DNA of 64,000 nucleotides from positions 1 through 64,000 of the forward strand of contig JALXDL010000039.1 of assembly GCA_026990385.1 (NCBI GenBank), written 5' to 3'. How positions within the stretch are numbered: the first letter of the stretch is position 1; each line of letters opens with the position of its first letter. This stretch comes from DRKI01 sp011051875. GTDB lineage: Bacteria > Desulfobacterota > Desulfobulbia > Desulfobulbales > Desulfobulbaceae. The position numbers were made by a program, and so were the translations under genes. Below the pieces are notes generated by a model that saw only the letters and a program-made list of their open reading frames with translations, did not search any database and was not told the origin of the DNA. Below are positions 62,876-64,000 of the stretch, in pieces.

Positions 62876-64000
62876 ATGTCCTATGCCCAGGATTTCGAAA
62901 AGGCACTGGAAATCGGTCGTCCACCCAATATCAGCGCCCTGTTTCCCAATTCCAAGGCTCTTCTCGTCAGCGGCAAGGTCATCGACCGGGCCATGCTCGC
63001 CAAGGGCAAGGCCATGACCATGGCGGCCAACGGGCGCAGTCACATCGTAATCCGCGGCGCCCTGCGCGCCGCCCAGAAGGCGCGGGCCGCGATCATCATC
63101 GAGATCGCCCGCTCCGAGGGCGGGGCATCGGCCTACTGCGCGACCAACTACTGGAACATCGCCCGCCAGGTGAACGCCATCTGCAACGAGCTGGCCATCA
63201 CCGTGCCGGTGGCCATCCACGCCGATCACTACGGGATCAAGAAAAAGGATGATCTCCCCTATGCCCGCACCGAGATTCCCTCCATCTTCGATGCCGGCAT
63301 CACTTCCATCGCCATCGACGCCTCGCACATGCCCGATGACGAGAACCTGCTCGCCAACATCGAGCTGGCAAGGTTCGTCCCCACCTGGGCCGGCTACGAG
63401 ACCGAGGTCGGCGAGATCAAGGGCAAGCTCGGCCTGTCCACACCAGAGGAGGCCCTGTTCATCATCCAGGGGCTCAATGCCCACAACATCTTTCCCGACT
63501 GGATCGCGCTCAACAACGGCACCACCCACGGTATCGAGGCCTCGGCCCAGGGCATCAACGTGGAGCTCACCGCCGAGATCCACGACGCCCTGGCCGGCTA
63601 CGGCATCTCCGGCGCCCAACACGGCACCTCGGGCAACAATTCAGACCGGTTGAGGGCCATTGCCGCCAGGACCCGGACCACCAAGGCCAATGTCGCCACG
63701 GCCCTGCAGATGATCTCCTGGGGCCTGGAGGTCAATGACTACGGCAACGCCATCCAGGATGAGAACGGCGAGTTCATCAAGGTCAAGGGTGAGGGAGTCA
63801 CCGAGGATCTCTGGCAGGAGATGCGGGAGTATGCCGCCCGGCAGGGCTGGAAGGGCGGCAATTACAAAAAACTGAATATTGTCTTTGAAAACAAGATAAT
63901 GGGACAGCCTGCCCATGTCAGGGAACGGATGACGAGACGGGTGGAGGACTTTGTCTACACCATGCTCGTCGAGGTCTTCAATGCCGGTGACTCCGCCCGG
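62876..64000 (+). CDS. Class II fructose-bisphosphate aldolase (3' truncated by window edge)
   Basis: The open frame runs off the window after 375 codons. It starts at ATG 62876 behind AGGAGGTGTATC. The zinc-binding region VAIHADHYG, a SIAIDASHMPDDENL loop and HGTSGNNSD fit class II aldolases, which split fructose-1,6-bisphosphate using zinc. The protein is longer than the classic E. coli form and resembles the extended group. With fbp at 17196 it serves sugar-phosphate synthesis. Confidence 0.87.
   Translation, partial: MSYAQDFEKALEIGRPPNISALFPNSKALLVSGKVIDRAMLAKGKAMTMAANGRSHIVIRGALRAAQKARAAIIIEIARSEGGASAYCATNYWNIARQVNAICNELAITVPVAIHADHYGIKKKDDLPYARTEIPSIFDAGITSIAIDASHMPDDENLLANIELARFVPTWAGYETEVGEIKGKLGLSTPEEALFIIQGLNAHNIFPDWIALNNGTTHGIEASAQGINVELTAEIHDALAGYGISGAQHGTSGNNSDRLRAIAARTRTTKANVATALQMISWGLEVNDYGNAIQDENGEFIKVKGEGVTEDLWQEMREYAARQGWKGGNYKKLNIVFENKIMGQPAHVRERMTRRVEDFVYTMLVEVFNAGDSAR

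Overview
The window is about 64 kb of GC-rich bacterial chromosome (roughly 60% GC by eye). It reads as a Desulfobulbales-like member of the Desulfobacterota, the former Deltaproteobacteria. This is an inference from content: sigma54-dependent two-component regulators, NapC/NirT-like multihaem cytochromes, a Tat-exported molybdopterin oxidoreductase with a TorD chaperone, TRAP transport, CarD, and the gene order ispE/tRNA-Gln/prs/rplY/pth/carD followed by rluD/coaE/rho/rpmE/prfA/prmC/murA. No rRNA genes, prophage, full insertion sequence or CRISPR array was seen.

Layout. 0-6 kb: the end of a sigma54 activator gene, a small membrane protein behind a candidate sigma54 promoter, ftsH, and two tandem membrane-anchored hexahaem cytochromes. 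6-10 kb (minus strand): torD, a periplasmic molybdopterin oxidoreductase and a four-cluster ferredoxin subunit. They face the cytochromes across a perfect bidirectional terminator. 10-25 kb: DUF2065, mgtE, a DegP-like protease, an SH3/coiled-coil protein, a CNNM/CorC-type protein, pepA, fbp, a TRAP transporter with an MltF-like lytic transglycosylase between its permease and binding-protein genes, an MFS carrier and a secreted heptad-repeat protein. 25-33 kb (minus strand): a complete cbb3 oxidase locus (ccoN, ccoO, ccoQ, a haem-less FixP_N protein, ccoG, ccoH, ccoI, ccoS, tauE/safE-like). Its CcoO carries a second cytochrome c domain and the usual CcoP is split. 33-39 kb: a signalling island with a ParA ATPase fused to a roadblock/LC7-like domain, facing a GAF-PAS histidine kinase, a REC-DUF4388-LC7 regulator and an unrecognised Cys/His-rich protein. 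39-58 kb: glnS, gltX, serA and a long run of translation, cell-wall and nucleotide genes. 58-64 kb: PilS/PilR-like regulators, tatC with an apparent frameshift in a T9 run, and the start of a class II aldolase gene.

How the genes work together. The cytochromes and the molybdoenzyme plausibly form one quinol-linked anaerobic respiratory route. The cbb3 locus would add microaerobic oxygen reduction or detoxification. Tat export (tatC) is needed for the molybdoenzyme and possibly for the TRAP binding protein. The ParA-LC7 island looks like an intracellular positioning or switch system, but its output is unknown.

The intergenic DNA carries short dispersed repeats in at least three families. One copy (43024-43173) has terminal inverted repeats and a 6-bp flanking direct repeat, as a small non-autonomous transposable element (MITE) would.
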